Assembly: GCA_009780275.1 (NCBI GenBank)
Contig: WRAI01000019.1
Span: 1 to 52,211, forward strand
Origin: Oscillospiraceae bacterium
GTDB lineage: Bacteria > Bacillota > Clostridia > Oscillospirales > UBA929
Direction: 5' to 3'
Length of the DNA: 52,211 bases
This document shows positions 25,644 through 34,445 of the stretch, piece by piece. The notes below the pieces were generated by a model. It was not told where the DNA came from, did no database searches, and saw only the letters and a program-made list of their open reading frames with translations. Numbering within the stretch: position 1 is the first letter of the stretch; every line of letters starts with the position of its first letter. The translations under genes and the position numbers were made by a program.

Positions 25644-25665
25644 ACCTTAGTCGCTATGGTATACT
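25637..25665 (+). promoter_or_regulatory. Divergent promoter of the secreted SLH-type gene
   Basis: TTGTCA (25637-25642), 17-base spacer, TATACT (25660-25665). The -35 hexamer is the reverse complement region of the gap -35 box, so the two promoters share DNA and should interfere. Confidence 0.65.
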
Positions 25666-25701
25666 GTTGTCAATTATTACCTTATGAAGGAGGGGTTTCT
25701 T

Positions 25702-27051
25702 GTGAAAAGAAAACTATCAATTGTTGTGGCAGTGGCTATGCTGCTGGCGATGCTGCCCGTGGGGGCAGTGGCCCGGACGGAGAGAGAACCGCGTATGAGG
25801 CAGGTGGCGCAAGCGCTGTCGTCGGAAGAAGTGCTGTTTGATATTTTTGATGTGCCGACGGGTGCGTGGAGTGCTTATGATGTAACCATTACCAACACCG
25901 GCGGGGTATATACTTTTTTTAATGCGCCGGATGGCGGACACATGGCAGCTCAATTATGGCATTGGGATTTAGGGTGGTTTAGCAATGACGCATATCTGTA
26001 TTTCGATGTTGAAGTGGTTGCTGAACGGGCGGACATATTACTTTACGACGAAGATGACAGTGCGCTTTGGCTTAACTATCTTATAGCCGATGGCTTGGAC
26101 AATCCATGGGAGTCTCTTTCGTCCGGCAGATATATCGGTCGAGTAAGTATAGATGATATTATCAGCCATAATAATACGTATCTCGGTTTTCCTCACGATG
26201 ACTTTTTCTTTGGAGGCATGGCAGTTCAAGCTAGTGGTGGCCATATACGTATCCATGAATTCAGCATAATTGGAGGCGGCTCGTGTATTGTTGAGCACCC
26301 CGTCTTCCGCTACGACAACAACCCCAACAGCTGGGCGCGGGAATACCTCGAAGACGCCTACGACATCGGCTTGATTTCGGAGCGCGTGCTGCAAGGCAGC
26401 GTTTGGCGCGAGGGAATGCCGCGGATTTATATCGCTGATATGGCGGCGCGGTTTATTGAGGAAGTCAGCGGTATGAGCATTGGTGAATTCGTAGCGTCGC
26501 GTGACCCCAATACGCTCCACGACATTCCGTTCACCGACAGCAACGACTCTGATGTTATCGCACTTGCACGACTCGGCGTGATTCTCGGCGAGGAATCGGT
26601 CAATTGGGATGGCCTTCGATTTAATCCGAACGGCTTAATCGACCGCCAAAGCGCGGCGGTGTTGCTGGCCAGGCTGATTACACTGTTTGGCGGCGAGGTG
26701 CCGACGAACGCTCCGCAAACTGATTTACCTTTCCAAGACGCGATCCCAAGCTGGGCGCGCGGGTCGGTATATTTTCTATACCATCAAAGCCCCAGGATTA
26801 TGAGCAACACAAGCTCAATACCCGGGCAATATCTGTTCGCGCCGCAAATGATATTCCAGTGCCAGATGATGGTGATTGCCATGGTGCGGGTATTGGGAGT
26901 GGTGGCGGCAAACGATAACAAAGATATATCTTGCGTGTGCGGCGGCTGGTACATTTGTTGTTTTTGCGACAAGTGCGTAGTTTGTATTCGATGTCAGTGT
27001 GTGCGCCATGCTGATGGTGCTGTTTGCAGACGGGCGGCTGTTGTCGGCTGA
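25702..27051 (+). CDS. Secreted protein with SLH-like repeats; tail probably out of frame
   Basis: The GTG at 25702 follows GAAGGAGGGG and starts a signal peptide (KRKLSIVVAVAMLLAMLPVGAVA). Residues about 40-195 form a beta-rich module (FDVPTGAWSAYDV, then YLYFDVEVV and FPHDDFFFGGMAVQ). Residues about 205-395 have three divergent S-layer homology repeats (SWAREYLEDAYDIGLI; FTDSNDSDVIALARLGVI; FQDAIPSWARGSVYFLY). After the third repeat, the last 60 residues become cysteine-rich and fit no domain. Another frame there encodes remnants of the N-terminal module, so the natural C terminus has probably been lost to a frameshift. Cell-surface location expected. Confidence 0.75.
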   Translation: MKRKLSIVVAVAMLLAMLPVGAVARTEREPRMRQVAQALSSEEVLFDIFDVPTGAWSAYDVTITNTGGVYTFFNAPDGGHMAAQLWHWDLGWFSNDAYLYFDVEVVAERADILLYDEDDSALWLNYLIADGLDNPWESLSSGRYIGRVSIDDIISHNNTYLGFPHDDFFFGGMAVQASGGHIRIHEFSIIGGGSCIVEHPVFRYDNNPNSWAREYLEDAYDIGLISERVLQGSVWREGMPRIYIADMAARFIEEVSGMSIGEFVASRDPNTLHDIPFTDSNDSDVIALARLGVILGEESVNWDGLRFNPNGLIDRQSAAVLLARLITLFGGEVPTNAPQTDLPFQDAIPSWARGSVYFLYHQSPRIMSNTSSIPGQYLFAPQMIFQCQMMVIAMVRVLGVVAANDNKDISCVCGGWYICCFCDKCVVCIRCQCVRHADGAVCRRAAVVG

Positions 27052-27221
27052 CGGTAATCTTTTATCGGGCACTTACGGCGGTTGGATAAGCTTAGTATGA
27101 TATTATCAATAACGATCCTTCATTCCCGCACAGCGATTTTTTCTTTGCCGGAATGCGCATTATGGCAGACAACGGGGATATTGCGTTCTCCCATTTCGAG
27201 ATTGGCGGGGCAGTAGGCTAA
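26950..27221 (+). pseudogene. Remnant of a second copy of the N-terminal module
   Basis: Split over at least two frames are GTFVVFA ... FVFDVSV, then LSGTYGGWISLV, then DIINNDPSFPHSDFFFAGM with FSHFEIGG and a stop at 27219. These match ordered parts of residues 60-195 of the protein starting at 25702 (YLYFDVEVV, LSSGRYIGRVS, FPHDDFFFGGM, HEFSIIGG). The gene may once have carried a repeat of the module after the SLH region. A terminator follows at 27226. Confidence 0.6.
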
Positions 27222-27225
27222 CGCT

Positions 27226-27254
27226 AAAAGGACGGCAACTGCCGTCCTTTTTTT
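27226..27254 (+). terminator. Rho-independent terminator
   Basis: An 11-bp stem (AAAAGGACGGC with GCCGTCCTTTT) with a short loop and a run of T after it. Confidence 0.88.
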
Positions 27255-27393
27255 GATGCTTTGCGTACAAGTTGGCCGTAAATAACAGCCCTTTAGGGGC
27301 GCTTTTGCACCACTTGGCGAAAAAGGCTTGCGTGTTTGGCGGCCATGTGCGATACTGGGAAACGTAAAATGACGAACGGAGGAACATAGCGAT

Positions 27394-28338
27394 ATGCAAC
27401 CCATTATCTCAGTATCCAATTTGCAAAAATCATTCAAAAAGCACCGCGTACTCAAAGGTGTTGATTTTGCCGTTGAGAAAGGCACGATTTTCGCGTTGCT
27501 CGGCTCAAACGGCGCGGGAAAGACAACAGCGGTTAAGATTCTCTCGACGTTGTCAAAAGGCGACGGCGGCACGGCAACGATTTGCGGCTATGATGTGGCG
27601 CGACAGCCTGATGATGTGCGGCGCAGCATTAGTTTGACGGGGCAGTATGCGGCTGTTGACGAATCGCTGACAGGGCGGGAGAACTTGCACCTGATGGGGC
27701 AGTTGCGTCGCTTGGTAAACTGTAGACAGCGAGCGAGTGAATTGTTGGAAGCGTTTCGACTGACTGAGGACGGCGATCGACGTGTAGCAACATATTCGGG
27801 TGGTATGCGCCGCCGCCTTGATATCGCTATGAGTTTAATGGGCGATCCGCCCGTTGTCTTTCTCGATGAGCCGACGACGGGGCTTGACCCGCAGAACCGA
27901 CTCGCCATGTGGGAGATGGTCAAGGCGTTGGCCGCCAACGGCACGACTGTCTTTCTGACAACGCAGTATCTCGAAGAGGCCGAGCACCTTGCCGACCAAA
28001 TTGCCATTTTGCATGAGGGCAAGATCATTGCCGAAGGTACGCCGGATGAGTTGAAGACGGTGTTGCCGCACGGCGGCGTGCAGCTTGATTTCCACACAAA
28101 CGACGATGCGCAAAAGGCTTGTGCTTTGCTGGGCGGCTATCGTATCAGCGCAGATAGAGACAGCGATAAAACACTCAACGTTGCCACCGACGGCAGCGCC
28201 GCAGAGTTTGCCGATGTGTTAAATCGCGTCAATGCCGCGGACATTTCGCTCGTTGGTTTTGCGCAGCAACTACCTACGTTGGAAGACGTATTTTTAACCT
28301 TGATCGGCGAAAAGGCCGCAGAAACGGAGGAGAAGTAA
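27394..28338 (+). CDS. ABC transporter ATP-binding protein, DrrA-like
   Basis: 314 residues. Walker A GSNGAGKTT (about residue 37), Q-loop, signature YSGGMRRRLD, Walker B VVFLDEPTTGLD and the H-loop region are all present. A C-terminal extension of about 80 residues and the match to daunorubicin-resistance DrrA proteins suggest export of a drug or lipid. Start: ATG at 27394 after GGAGGAAC. The permease gene begins 1 base after its stop, forming a two-gene operon. Confidence 0.92.
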   Translation: MQPIISVSNLQKSFKKHRVLKGVDFAVEKGTIFALLGSNGAGKTTAVKILSTLSKGDGGTATICGYDVARQPDDVRRSISLTGQYAAVDESLTGRENLHLMGQLRRLVNCRQRASELLEAFRLTEDGDRRVATYSGGMRRRLDIAMSLMGDPPVVFLDEPTTGLDPQNRLAMWEMVKALAANGTTVFLTTQYLEEAEHLADQIAILHEGKIIAEGTPDELKTVLPHGGVQLDFHTNDDAQKACALLGGYRISADRDSDKTLNVATDGSAAEFADVLNRVNAADISLVGFAQQLPTLEDVFLTLIGEKAAETEEK

Positions 28339-28339
28339 A

Positions 28340-29119
28340 ATGCAAGCTGTAAAAAGAACAAAGCCCTGTGTGTTTGCCGATTCTTGGACGATGTTTAAGC
28401 GCTGTGTGACGACGTCATTACGCAACCCCGATGCCATGGCCACGGCTATCTTAGTGCCTGCCATTGTTATGTTGCTGTTCGGGCTGATTTTTGGCAATGT
28501 TATGGACGTCGGGTCGTATAACTACATCGATTTTATTGTGCCGGGTATTATCCTGCAAACTATCGCACAAGCGGCGACTGGTACGGCCATTAATGTCAAC
28601 AACGACATGACCAAGGGCATTATCGACCGCTTTCGCACGATGGATATCGCCAAATCATCGGTGCTGACGGGGCATGTCGGCGCGGCGGTGGTGCGCAATA
28701 TAATTACCACAGCCGTTGTACTTGGCGTGGCGTTTGCCATCGGGTTCCGCCCGCAGGCCGGGTTTGTTGATTGGTTGATTATTGCCGGGGTGTTGCTGTT
28801 GTATATGCTTGCCATTACATGGATTGCCGTGATTTGCGGCATTGTCGCAAAATCGCCGGAAAGCGCGGGCACGATGCCGTTCTTGCTGTTTGTGCTGCCG
28901 TATATCAGCTCGGGATTTGCGCCGGTGGAAACGCTGCCGCGCAGCATTCGTTGGTTTGCAGAACATCAGCCTATGACGCACATCATCGACGCTGCGCGCG
29001 CGCTGATGTTGGGCTTGCCGCTGGGCAATTCGCTGTTGCTGGCGATTGTTTGGAGTGTAGGCATTACCGTAGCGGCTTTTGCGTTGGCAGTGGGCGTGTA
29101 TAAACGGAAGACTTCGTAA
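28340..29119 (+). CDS. ABC-2 type permease, DrrB-like
   Basis: 259 residues with six hydrophobic helices. The sequence pattern (PAIVMLLFGLIFGNV, FIVPGIILQTIAQAA, MTKGIIDRFRTMDIAKSSVL, SGFAPVETLP) is typical of DrrB/ABC2_membrane permeases that form an exporter with a DrrA-type ATPase. It starts 1 base after the ATPase stop and ends in a strong terminator. Drug self-resistance or multidrug efflux is known for relatives; the cargo here is unknown. Confidence 0.92.
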   Translation: MQAVKRTKPCVFADSWTMFKRCVTTSLRNPDAMATAILVPAIVMLLFGLIFGNVMDVGSYNYIDFIVPGIILQTIAQAATGTAINVNNDMTKGIIDRFRTMDIAKSSVLTGHVGAAVVRNIITTAVVLGVAFAIGFRPQAGFVDWLIIAGVLLLYMLAITWIAVICGIVAKSPESAGTMPFLLFVLPYISSGFAPVETLPRSIRWFAEHQPMTHIIDAARALMLGLPLGNSLLLAIVWSVGITVAAFALAVGVYKRKTS

Positions 29120-29128
29120 ATGGCGAGA

Positions 29129-29158
29129 AAAAAGCCGGTCACATAACCGGCTTTTTTT
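29129..29158 (+). terminator. Terminator after the ABC exporter operon
   Basis: A perfect stem (AAAAGCCGGT with ACCGGCTTTT) with a 6-base loop and seven T residues. Confidence 0.92.
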
Positions 29159-29163
29159 GTGCG

Positions 29164-29940
29164 TTATTCAAGCACCACGACTTCCTGCTCGAGCCATGTA
29201 ACATAAAGTCCATCTTCGCATGGCTCGCCTTTAACCACATAATTCGTCACAAACGCAACTGTCGTGCCATCTGTAGTTAGGTATTGTTGATAATACTCAT
29301 CATGGCTTTGCGCTATGGCTCGCTCTAAGGCGTCGGGGTCAACGGTAATGTTGGAAAACATGCCGTAAGTGATTAAATCGATCCAAATAATTTCACCATC
29401 TACCCTAATGCAAATACGAAATAAGTCATCAGTGGGAACATCGTATATATAGTGTCTAAACCACACCTCAAATGGATTCCTAGGCGTTCCACCACGCACC
29501 TCATCTAAGCGGTACTCATTAGGATTGGACACTAGCATATTCAAATACCGCTCAGCAATGTCAATCGCTTCTTCTTCACGCATAACTGAATTTTCAATAA
29601 CATCTAAGTCTGCATTGGCACTTGCGAAAGAAATAGCGTCAACACTAAGGAGTTGTCCCGTTTCTTCGGAAAACAGATAAGAGACTCCGTTTCCATCTTC
29701 ATAAACGATAAGGTTTACAAAGACATCACTAAATTGGTCAGATTTAGTCCATGTTGCCTGTCGTTGCTCGGTTTGTCTCCGACTAAGCCGGTTTCTTTCA
29801 ATGCCCCGGTTGGCAAAAAAGGCGTGGTAGTTGCTTTCAGATGGGTCAACGACATCTTGCTCAATGGGGTTGTTGTTTAGCGCAGCGCAGGCAACGAGCA
29901 AAATCGACATTGATATGATAATTGATAATAGCTTTTTCAT
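29164..29940 (-). CDS. Lipoprotein with a repeat-like PepSY-type layout
   Basis: 258 residues. Signal peptide with lipobox LLVAC (Cys about residue 18), then a Ser/Asn linker and a mixed alpha/beta domain. The phrase REEEAIDIAERYLNML followed by VWFRHYIYDVPTDDLFRICIRVDGEIIWIDL resembles PepSY or YcdB-like domains, in which helix then strands fold as a propeptide or inhibitor. I cannot assign it beyond that. Start: ATG at 29940 after TGAGGT. It lies between the exporter terminator and a broken surface-protein gene on the same strand. Confidence 0.65.
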   Translation of the reverse strand: MKKLLSIIISMSILLVACAALNNNPIEQDVVDPSESNYHAFFANRGIERNRLSRRQTEQRQATWTKSDQFSDVFVNLIVYEDGNGVSYLFSEETGQLLSVDAISFASANADLDVIENSVMREEEAIDIAERYLNMLVSNPNEYRLDEVRGGTPRNPFEVWFRHYIYDVPTDDLFRICIRVDGEIIWIDLITYGMFSNITVDPDALERAIAQSHDEYYQQYLTTDGTTVAFVTNYVVKGEPCEDGLYVTWLEQEVVVLE

Positions 29941-29985
29941 ATTGTACCTCATTGTAAATTTGATTAAAGCAATTGCTCCAACAAG

Positions 29986-31866
29986 CTAAATGCGCCTCAA
30001 CCGCTGCGTCCAGTTACCAACACTGTAGACGATTGGCATATTTCGTTCTTGCGAATTGGCAAATAGAATACTATCCTGTATCGTATGTCCATTCGCGGAG
30101 TGACGCCAAAAAGCATTGAACCAACGATAAATGGGATCTGGAAATGTAGGTCCCATAAAGCCGAGTGAAAAATGCGCACCCCTGATATACATATCGTTGA
30201 TGAAATTTCCCAGGGTAGGGTCGGTAAATCCGACGCGACACCCAAATGAAATAAAGGTACGCACATTGGATAAGCTGTTTCGAGACATTTCTTGAATGTG
30301 GCGGGTTGTCATACTCCGTCCGGTAATCGACTCATTGTCGCGGGCAAATGTTATATGTCCGTGACTTCCGTGACTCATATGTATAAAAACATTGCTGCTT
30401 TGCATCTGCGTTTCCACAGTTGTGGTGAGCGGTCTCAGCGTGACAGTTCTTGGGCTGTAACCCATGAAAACCGCCGGCCATTCAAAATCAGCGGCAGCGA
30501 CATCTTCTGTGTAAGCAGTAACAAGCCTTGCGGCCCCCACCGTTCGTCGCTCGAAAGACCACCAACTCGCTGCTGTTGACGCATTTGATGTAGTTGTCTG
30601 TACATTATTTCCGTTGGCAATTAAAAGCTGACCTGTGGCAACGCTTCGTATTTGATACATACCGGACCAAGCACTGTCGTGGTTATTATTTCGCACCAAA
30701 AAAAACGATCTGCTACGTGGAAAGTTGTCCGCTGATGTCCAAACGCCTATATTCCCGCCGTTGTTATGGAGATTGAACTGGGAATTGGTGAGCGTTTCAA
30801 AACGATATGACCCGTCATCATTCCGTCTGCTCAGCCATTGTTGATTTCGGTCGCCATTGAAACTCCAGTTAAGTACGCGCCTGCCGTTTGTGGCGATATC
30901 ATTATCCAAATCGAGATATCTGCCTGTGGCAGCATTTCGGATATAGTAGATCATTCCCGACCGAATGCCTACCGTATCTGCAGCATTGATATTGTTATCA
31001 TTTGCATGAATTCTTGAACTGGCATATTGCGTTGTGGCTGCAACTGTAGCTGACCGCCTGCCCATAAGCCATATATATAGCCGTGATATACGAGATAACG
31101 AGTTGAAGTAAGAGCCCAACTGCTAACATTTGCGCGGTCTGTAAATCTTTGCAGCGCATTTGCTGATGGGGTTCTGCCGACGCCGCTGTACGGCCAATAT
31201 CTTGCCCAAGCCAGTAACCTATGTATGATAGAGAAAATCTCTTGCCTTGTTGCAGGGCTATATGGATTAAAATGACTGTGGTTATCGCCTTGAATCACGC
31301 CAATAAAGCGCAGCCGACGTACACCTTACATCGCTGCTGTCGGGAAAAGAGAGACCAAGTGTGCCGTACGGGCGACCATGTGCTCTTGCAAGCTGTCATG
31401 CTAAGTCATCCATAATCCATGCCATACGCAAGCGCGATATGTTGCTCCAATATGAATTCCAAATGCCGCCAGTTCGCAGCGTGCCGCTGCGCCATAGTTG
31501 GTTGATGGCAGGTCTGGCCCAATCGGCAGCGGTGTTGACGTTTGGCGCGTTGCCGGTGTTGAGAGGCTCCATCAACGCATTGTCTGCCGCTCTCTCGTTG
31601 TAAAAACTTTCATGCCAATCATCGGCCCAATCGAGCGCGGGCGGCATCGTTGCTGCCGGCAAGTCGGGCAAAGCATCGGGCGGTGGGCTTGCGGCAACTT
31701 CGGGCAGCAATTCCCATTCCGGCGTTAGCTCATCGAAAAACTCGTAATTGCTTGTGGATTCTCGGTAAACGTCGGTGTCCGGTGCGGCAAACACGCTGCT
31801 CGCCAAAGGAAAGCAGAGCAGAACCGCCAATAGAACCGACGCCGCGCGCCTGATTTGTTTTCTCAT
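29986..31866 (-). pseudogene. Secreted SLH / ricin-type lectin / caspase-like protein, broken by several frameshifts
   Basis: Read leftward, one large surface protein is spread over four frames. From 31866 (ATG after GGGAGGT) comes a signal peptide, a Pro-rich linker and the start of an SLH repeat, ending at 31396. Near 31,340 a second frame carries LFPDSSDV. From about 31,320 to 30,969 a third carries GVIQGDNHSHFNPYSPATRQE and a third SLH-like repeat. From about 31,010 to 29,986 a fourth carries a ricin-type beta-trefoil (GRYLDLDND ... NQQW) and a caspase/CHAT-like domain with the His motif HMSHGSHGH and the Cys motif SFGCRVG. The order is sensible, so it is a decayed single gene or a badly assembled one. 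Confidence 0.75.
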
Positions 31867-31952
31867 GTACAAGATACCTCCCATTTCTAATATGGGTAGC
31901 CACCTCGTGGAAATTTTACAGCAAATATTGCCAATTGTCAAGAGCTTTGTTT

Positions 31953-32570
31953 TTACCGAAACCAGCCCCGCACGGTGTGCAGCCATTCCAGTGTTCGAAA
32001 ACGATAGACGAATTGGTTGTCGCTGTCGGTAATCAGACGCACTTCGCCGTCGGTCAAACCGGCCTCCTGCGCCGATTCTGTCCATGTGGCTGCCGACACA
32101 CACAGCGGCGGGAAGACGACGCACCACCAGTTTTGGCCGCGGCCGTCACCGATGGTGACGCGCAGGGCGCGGTATCGTCCGGCCGGCAGGCGGAAGCCAT
32201 TGTATTCTCGCGTGGGGAAATTGCTGATACTGACATTGACAGTCACGCCGTGATTTACGCCGCGGCTATCAATGATTTGTTGCGCGATGGCGCGGAGTTC
32301 ATCTTGACGCGACAAGATGATTTGTTCTGCGGATTGGCTGTCAGGTGTGCCGCGCACCCAGTCGCTTGCGGCGGAGAAGACTTGGTCGCGTACGGCTAAC
32401 TTGATGTCTTGGTCTTGCCGGCTGTTGGAATGCGGGATGACGTGCAGGCGCAAGAGTTTGTCGGCAAGGGCTTGCTGCTCGTTTTCGATGGCGCCTGCCC
32501 ATAGGGTTGTAGCAAACAGCGTAAGTAACAGCGCGAGCGCGAGTGCGATTTCGTGAGTTTTAAATTTCAT
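31953..32570 (-). CDS. spoIIR: Stage II sporulation protein R
   Basis: 205 residues. In sporulation SpoIIR is made in the forespore under sigma-F, exported, and triggers SpoIIGA to activate sigma-E in the mother cell. Hallmarks: N-terminal signal sequence, KLLRLHVIPHSNSRQDQDIKLAVRD, FPTREYNGFRLPAGRYRALRVTIGDGRGQNWWCVVFPPLC. These are strongly conserved and make the call safe. Start: ATG at 32570 after AAGAAGGGAA. A weak sigma-F-like -10 (GGGAATAAT) is about 55 bases upstream; the promoter is not certain. Shows that the organism forms spores. Confidence 0.95.
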   Translation of the reverse strand: MKFKTHEIALALALLLTLFATTLWAGAIENEQQALADKLLRLHVIPHSNSRQDQDIKLAVRDQVFSAASDWVRGTPDSQSAEQIILSRQDELRAIAQQIIDSRGVNHGVTVNVSISNFPTREYNGFRLPAGRYRALRVTIGDGRGQNWWCVVFPPLCVSAATWTESAQEAGLTDGEVRLITDSDNQFVYRFRTLEWLHTVRGWFR

Positions 32571-32684
32571 AATGGTATTCCCTTCTTTAGCGTCTTACGT
32601 CTGATTATTCCCGACCTTTATACTTCTAAACCATAGCTTGCCCGAATACCTTTGTGGTGAATAACTTCTAAGGGAGCTGACGAT

Positions 32685-33305
32685 ATGTTTATTACCTCGA
32701 TTAAACTCACCAAACAAAAGATGATTGGCGCTGTGATTATTGCGGGACTGTTGCTGTGCGGTTTGATTTTATGGATTGCGGCGGCGAGTGGCGGCGGCAG
32801 CGCGGCTGATGGCGGCAATGCCAGTGAGGTCAACAATCCTGCGCCGTCGACACGAAACATCCGCACCGAGAGCGATCGCATGGAGTTTCTCGCCGGGCAT
32901 GGTTGGCAAGTAACGGCCGAAGGCGTACAGAGTCAGGAAGTGCTGATTCCCGCGACGTTTGACGAAGTTTTTGAGCGGTACAATGAGATGCAACGTGCCG
33001 ACGGGTTTGACCTGAGTCAGTATAAAAACCGCCGTGTCATGCGCTACACATACCGCGTTCTGAATCATCCGGTGCAAGGGGAGGAGGTGCAGGCGACGTT
33101 GTTGATTTACCGTGACAGAATTGTTGGCGGCGATGTATGCAGCTTAAATCAAGAGGGGTTTATGCATGGATTGTTGAATGTGCAGAATATTTTGCCGGGC
33201 AGTGCTGCGCCGACGACTAAGGAAACGGCTGGCGATGATGAGCAAGAAGATGATGGCGATGAGCAGGTGCGGGAGAGCTATGAAGATGAGGATTATGGAA
33301 TGTAA
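32685..33305 (+). CDS. Membrane protein with a DUF4830 domain
   Basis: 206 residues. One N-terminal membrane helix (about 14-34) follows a short cytosolic start, so the rest is outside. The domain has the conserved set RMEFLAGHGWQV, EVLIPATFDEVFERYNEMQ, GFDLSQYKNRRVMRYTY and GGDVCSLNQEGFMHGL that defines the clostridial DUF4830 family. It ends in an acidic, disordered tail of about 35 residues. Divergent from spoIIR, next to which this family is often found, so a sporulation link is plausible but not shown. Start: ATG at 32685 after AAGGGAG. Confidence 0.8.
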   Translation: MFITSIKLTKQKMIGAVIIAGLLLCGLILWIAAASGGGSAADGGNASEVNNPAPSTRNIRTESDRMEFLAGHGWQVTAEGVQSQEVLIPATFDEVFERYNEMQRADGFDLSQYKNRRVMRYTYRVLNHPVQGEEVQATLLIYRDRIVGGDVCSLNQEGFMHGLLNVQNILPGSAAPTTKETAGDDEQEDDGDEQVRESYEDEDYGM

Positions 33306-33316
33306 GCATTAGGTAT

Positions 33317-33342
33317 GGGGGCGCACACTGTGCGCCCTTACT
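33317..33342. repeat. REP-like palindrome
   Basis: An 8-bp stem (GGGCGCAC with GTGCGCCC) with TGGGGGCG and CGCCCTTAC flanks, similar in style to the palindromes at 8,396 and 41,180. It may also end transcription of the DUF4830 gene. Confidence 0.45.
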
Positions 33343-33419
33343 TGACGGAGCGATAAGGCTATGCTAGACTGTTATGTAGTTGGTTAATGATTACGGTCGA
33401 GATAGAAAGGAGAATGAAT

Positions 33420-33959
33420 ATGAAGAAGATTGTGTTCTTGTGCGCGTTGGGTTTGATGCTTGGTTTTGCGGGGTGCACAACGGATGAACGGGCTGTGCAG
33501 GAATACCCTTATGAAACGCCCGTGCTGACGTCTGTGCCAGAATATATTCGGCTTAGTCAGGAGCGTGAGTTGTGGGTTCGTGAGAATTTTTTAGCGTGGC
33601 TACAAGAAAATACGAGTGGCGGCCGGGAACTTGACGATGTAACAGTGGCGCGGTATTATGGCACGTTTGGGTTGCGTGAGGTTGTGTATATGTATGTGGA
33701 CGGCGCAGATTTTGCCCAGGCAGAGATGACCGAATATGTCGCGGGATACTCCTTTTGGTTTGGAAATCTCGGATGGTCCGGAGAACATGGCGAGAACTCG
33801 GATGGCTGGGGTGGTGTCCATATTTGGCTTCATGATGACGGTGAATTTATGTGCATTTGTTTGGCGTATGAGCGTGGACATTTGACGGCTGAAGATGTTG
33901 GTGTGATTTGGGAACGTGAGCAGGCGTTCAACATCGAGGCGCGGGCGTCGGGAATATGA
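33420..33959 (+). CDS. Small lipoprotein of unknown function
   Basis: 179 residues with a signal peptide and lipobox FAGC (Cys about residue 18). The mature part has a Pro/Val-rich linker and then a compact domain with many aromatic residues (YSFWFGNLGWSGE, WGGVHIWLHDDGEF). No known family recognised. Start: the ATG at 33420 has AAAGGAG eight bases before it; the ATG two codons earlier is too close. Free-standing between the DUF4830 gene and the promoter of the Asp23-like gene. Confidence 0.65.
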   Translation: MKKIVFLCALGLMLGFAGCTTDERAVQEYPYETPVLTSVPEYIRLSQERELWVRENFLAWLQENTSGGRELDDVTVARYYGTFGLREVVYMYVDGADFAQAEMTEYVAGYSFWFGNLGWSGEHGENSDGWGGVHIWLHDDGEFMCICLAYERGHLTAEDVGVIWEREQAFNIEARASGI

Positions 33960-34011
33960 GAATATTAAATTGATGCGGGACAAGACGCTGCTCTTATCTT
34001 GTACGTTTCGC

Positions 34012-34040
34012 TTGCATAATGTTTGTTTATTTGCTATAAT
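34012..34040 (+). promoter_or_regulatory. Promoter of the Asp23-like/DAK/recG unit
   Basis: TTGCAT at 34012-34017, 17-base spacer, TATAAT at 34035-34040, 36 bases before the TTG start. Confidence 0.7.
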
Positions 34041-34076
34041 AAAAATGTAGTGTATAAATCCATGGAGGTAAGCATT

Positions 34077-34445
34077 TTGAAATTACAGAACAAATTTGGA
34101 AGCATCACCATCATGAGTGAGGTGTTTTCTGTTATCGCGGGCGGCGCGGCGATGGAGTGCTTTGGGGTCAAAGGCATGGCGGCACGCAATGTTGGTGACG
34201 GTATTGTGCGGCTGTTGCGTTTGGAAAGCATGCCCAAGGGTGTTAAGGTGCATTATCACGGCGATGGCCTTATCATTGATCTGCATATCGTTGTTGAGCA
34301 CGGCATCAATATTGCGGCAGTGACAAGTTCGATTAAAAGCACTGTGCGCCACACGGTGCAACGGTTGACTTCGGTGAAGGTTAAGGCTGTGAATGTGTTT
34401 GTCGATTCGATTATGACGTCGACATGCAGGGAGGTTCGCGCTTGA
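34077..34445 (+). CDS. Asp23/Gls24 (DUF322) family envelope-stress protein
   Basis: 122 residues. Family marks: FGSITIMSEVFSVIAGGAAMECFGVKGMA near the start and LHIVVEHGINIAAVTSSIKSTVRHTVQRLTS later, the standard YloU/Asp23 layout. YloU-like members are cytoplasmic and are encoded just before the DAK-kinase gene in many Bacillota, as here. The start is inferred as TTG at 34077, seven bases after GGAGG; the ATG upstream at 34062 overlaps the ribosome site. Its stop overlaps the following gene as TTGA. Confidence 0.9.
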   Translation: MKLQNKFGSITIMSEVFSVIAGGAAMECFGVKGMAARNVGDGIVRLLRLESMPKGVKVHYHGDGLIIDLHIVVEHGINIAAVTSSIKSTVRHTVQRLTSVKVKAVNVFVDSIMTSTCREVRA

